This document shows positions 10,788-11,385 of a DNA stretch of 11,385 nucleotides, one piece after another. How positions within the stretch are numbered: the first letter of the stretch is position 1; each line of letters opens with the position of its first letter. The notes beneath the pieces are model-generated. The model was not told where the DNA came from and ran no database searches. It saw only the letters and a list, made by a program, of their open reading frames with translations. The DNA comes from JBKPDV01 sp046728075 (lineage in GTDB: Bacteria > Acidobacteriota > Thermoanaerobaculia > UBA5066 > Gp7-AA6): contig JBKPDV010000233.1 in NCBI GenBank assembly GCA_046728075.1, positions 1-11,385 of the forward strand, read 5' to 3'. Position numbers and translations under genes: made by a program.

Positions 10788-11385
10788 TTTTTCTTCAGTT
10801 TCGCTACGAGCACGCGGATGCGCTCCTGCGCGTCGGATCCGAACCAGCTGTCGAGAAACGGATCGGCGCGTCGGGCTTGATCGAAACGGTCGAGCGCCTC
10901 TGCCCGGATGCGCCGCTTGATGGCGGCGTGGGCCTTGGCTGGCCGCTCGGCGAGGAAACGAATCCGCTCCCAGGCGCGGGCGGGAAGCTCCTGCGCCTCC
11001 AGGGCGCGATCGGCAAGGCCGATTGCAACGGCGCCTTGGGCCGAGCAGTTCTCCCCCGACGCGGCGAGGCGTTCGGTTGCCCGCGCCCCGATCGCGTAGC
11101 GAAACACCTCGAGCAGGCAAGCCGGAACCGGGACACCGAGGGCCACTTCCGAGAGTCCGAACTTCGCGTTCCCCTCCGCCGCGTACCGTTCGTCCGCGGC
11201 CGCGGCCAGAATCAGTCCTCCCGCGATCGCATGCCCCGAGAGCACCGCGAGGACGGGCGCGCCGAACGCGAAGACTTCGCGCACGAGGTCGCAGTAAGAG
11301 TCGACAAAGCGTGACATCCGCCCGCGGTCGAAGTGGACGATTGTCGGCAGGTCCCATCCCGCCGAGAACAGGTTCGGCAGCGCGG
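10784..11385 (-). CDS. Enoyl-CoA hydratase/isomerase (crotonase) family protein, probably isomerase type, 5' end beyond window
   Basis: The frame is open to the right edge, so the N-terminus is missing. An ATG at 11317 is internal, because the codons before it (11318-11383) encode ALPNLFSAGWDLP, the first oxyanion-hole motif of crotonases (AFSAGxDL). About 199 residues are visible. The second oxyanion motif is SGHAIAGGLILA, followed by DERYA and FGLSEVALGVPVP. By alignment with rat crotonase, the Glu144 position (GGGCELA) is Ile here, while the Glu164 position is kept (Glu in LSEV, codon 11149-11147). One retained glutamate plus the AGGxxxA and GLxExxLG contexts resemble mitochondrial Delta3-Delta2-enoyl-CoA isomerase (ECI1), so isomerisation of unsaturated acyl-CoAs is more likely than hydration. 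The C-terminus is lysine-rich (KLKKK), and the TGA is supplied by repeat element B. Confidence 0.88.
   Translation of the reverse strand, partial: ALPNLFSAGWDLPTIVHFDRGRMSRFVDSYCDLVREVFAFGAPVLAVLSGHAIAGGLILAAAADERYAAEGNAKFGLSEVALGVPVPACLLEVFRYAIGARATERLAASGENCSAQGAVAIGLADRALEAQELPARAWERIRFLAERPAKAHAAIKRRIRAEALDRFDQARRADPFLDSWFGSDAQERIRVLVAKLKKK

Noticed and set aside
10784..11317. A complete 177-residue crotonase gene starting at ATG 11317
   Set aside because: The frame continues upstream to the window edge and encodes the FSAGWDL oxyanion motif, so the ATG is internal and the gene is truncated by the window.

Overview
The window is GC-rich, gene-dense DNA from a Gram-negative (diderm) bacterium. 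Evidence for a diderm is a lipoprotein signal, a large secreted protein ending in an Omp85-like outer-membrane barrel with a C-terminal Phe, and a dprA-topA pair on the other strand. The style (PD40/peptidase-MA outer-membrane proteins, TPR lipoprotein, TTG/GTG starts, period-7 intergenic repeats) suggests Acidobacteriota or a neighbouring phylum. That placement is inference only. No intergenic gap exceeds about 105 bases, and I see no tRNA, rRNA, CRISPR array, transposase or phage gene.

Left block, minus strand (1-4498): dprA (DNA uptake/recombination), then topA (DNA topoisomerase I with five C-terminal zinc-ribbon units), then a class I SAM methyltransferase running off the left edge. dprA-topA adjacency is a common bacterial arrangement. 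A 72-bp divergent intergenic region with a perfect TATAAT box separates dprA from the next block.

Central block, plus strand (4571-8530): a tight three-gene operon. It encodes a small TPR lipoprotein, a secreted protein with a possible CsgG/LpoB-like fold, and a 964-residue fusion of a gluzincin (HELTH) peptidase domain, a six-bladed TolB-like propeller and an Omp85-type beta-barrel. Together they look like an uncharacterised cell-envelope system. A long imperfect hairpin follows the operon. A class-II cyclic-nucleotide phosphodiesterase gene (8634-9407) comes next, behind a leader with mutually exclusive stem-loops.

Right block, minus strand (9454-11385): a crotonase-family gene, truncated at the right edge and resembling an enoyl-CoA isomerase, lies upstream of a fusion of an arylamine N-acetyltransferase-like domain to an SRPBCC-like domain. 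The fusion gene is bracketed by two repeat elements (9408-9480 and 10696-10787). The two elements share one architecture, four heptamers facing four inverted heptamers in 28-nt arms, but use different heptamers. Their edges coincide with gene starts and stops. This pair of heptamer inverted-repeat elements and the protease-propeller-Omp85 fusion are the two most noteworthy things here.
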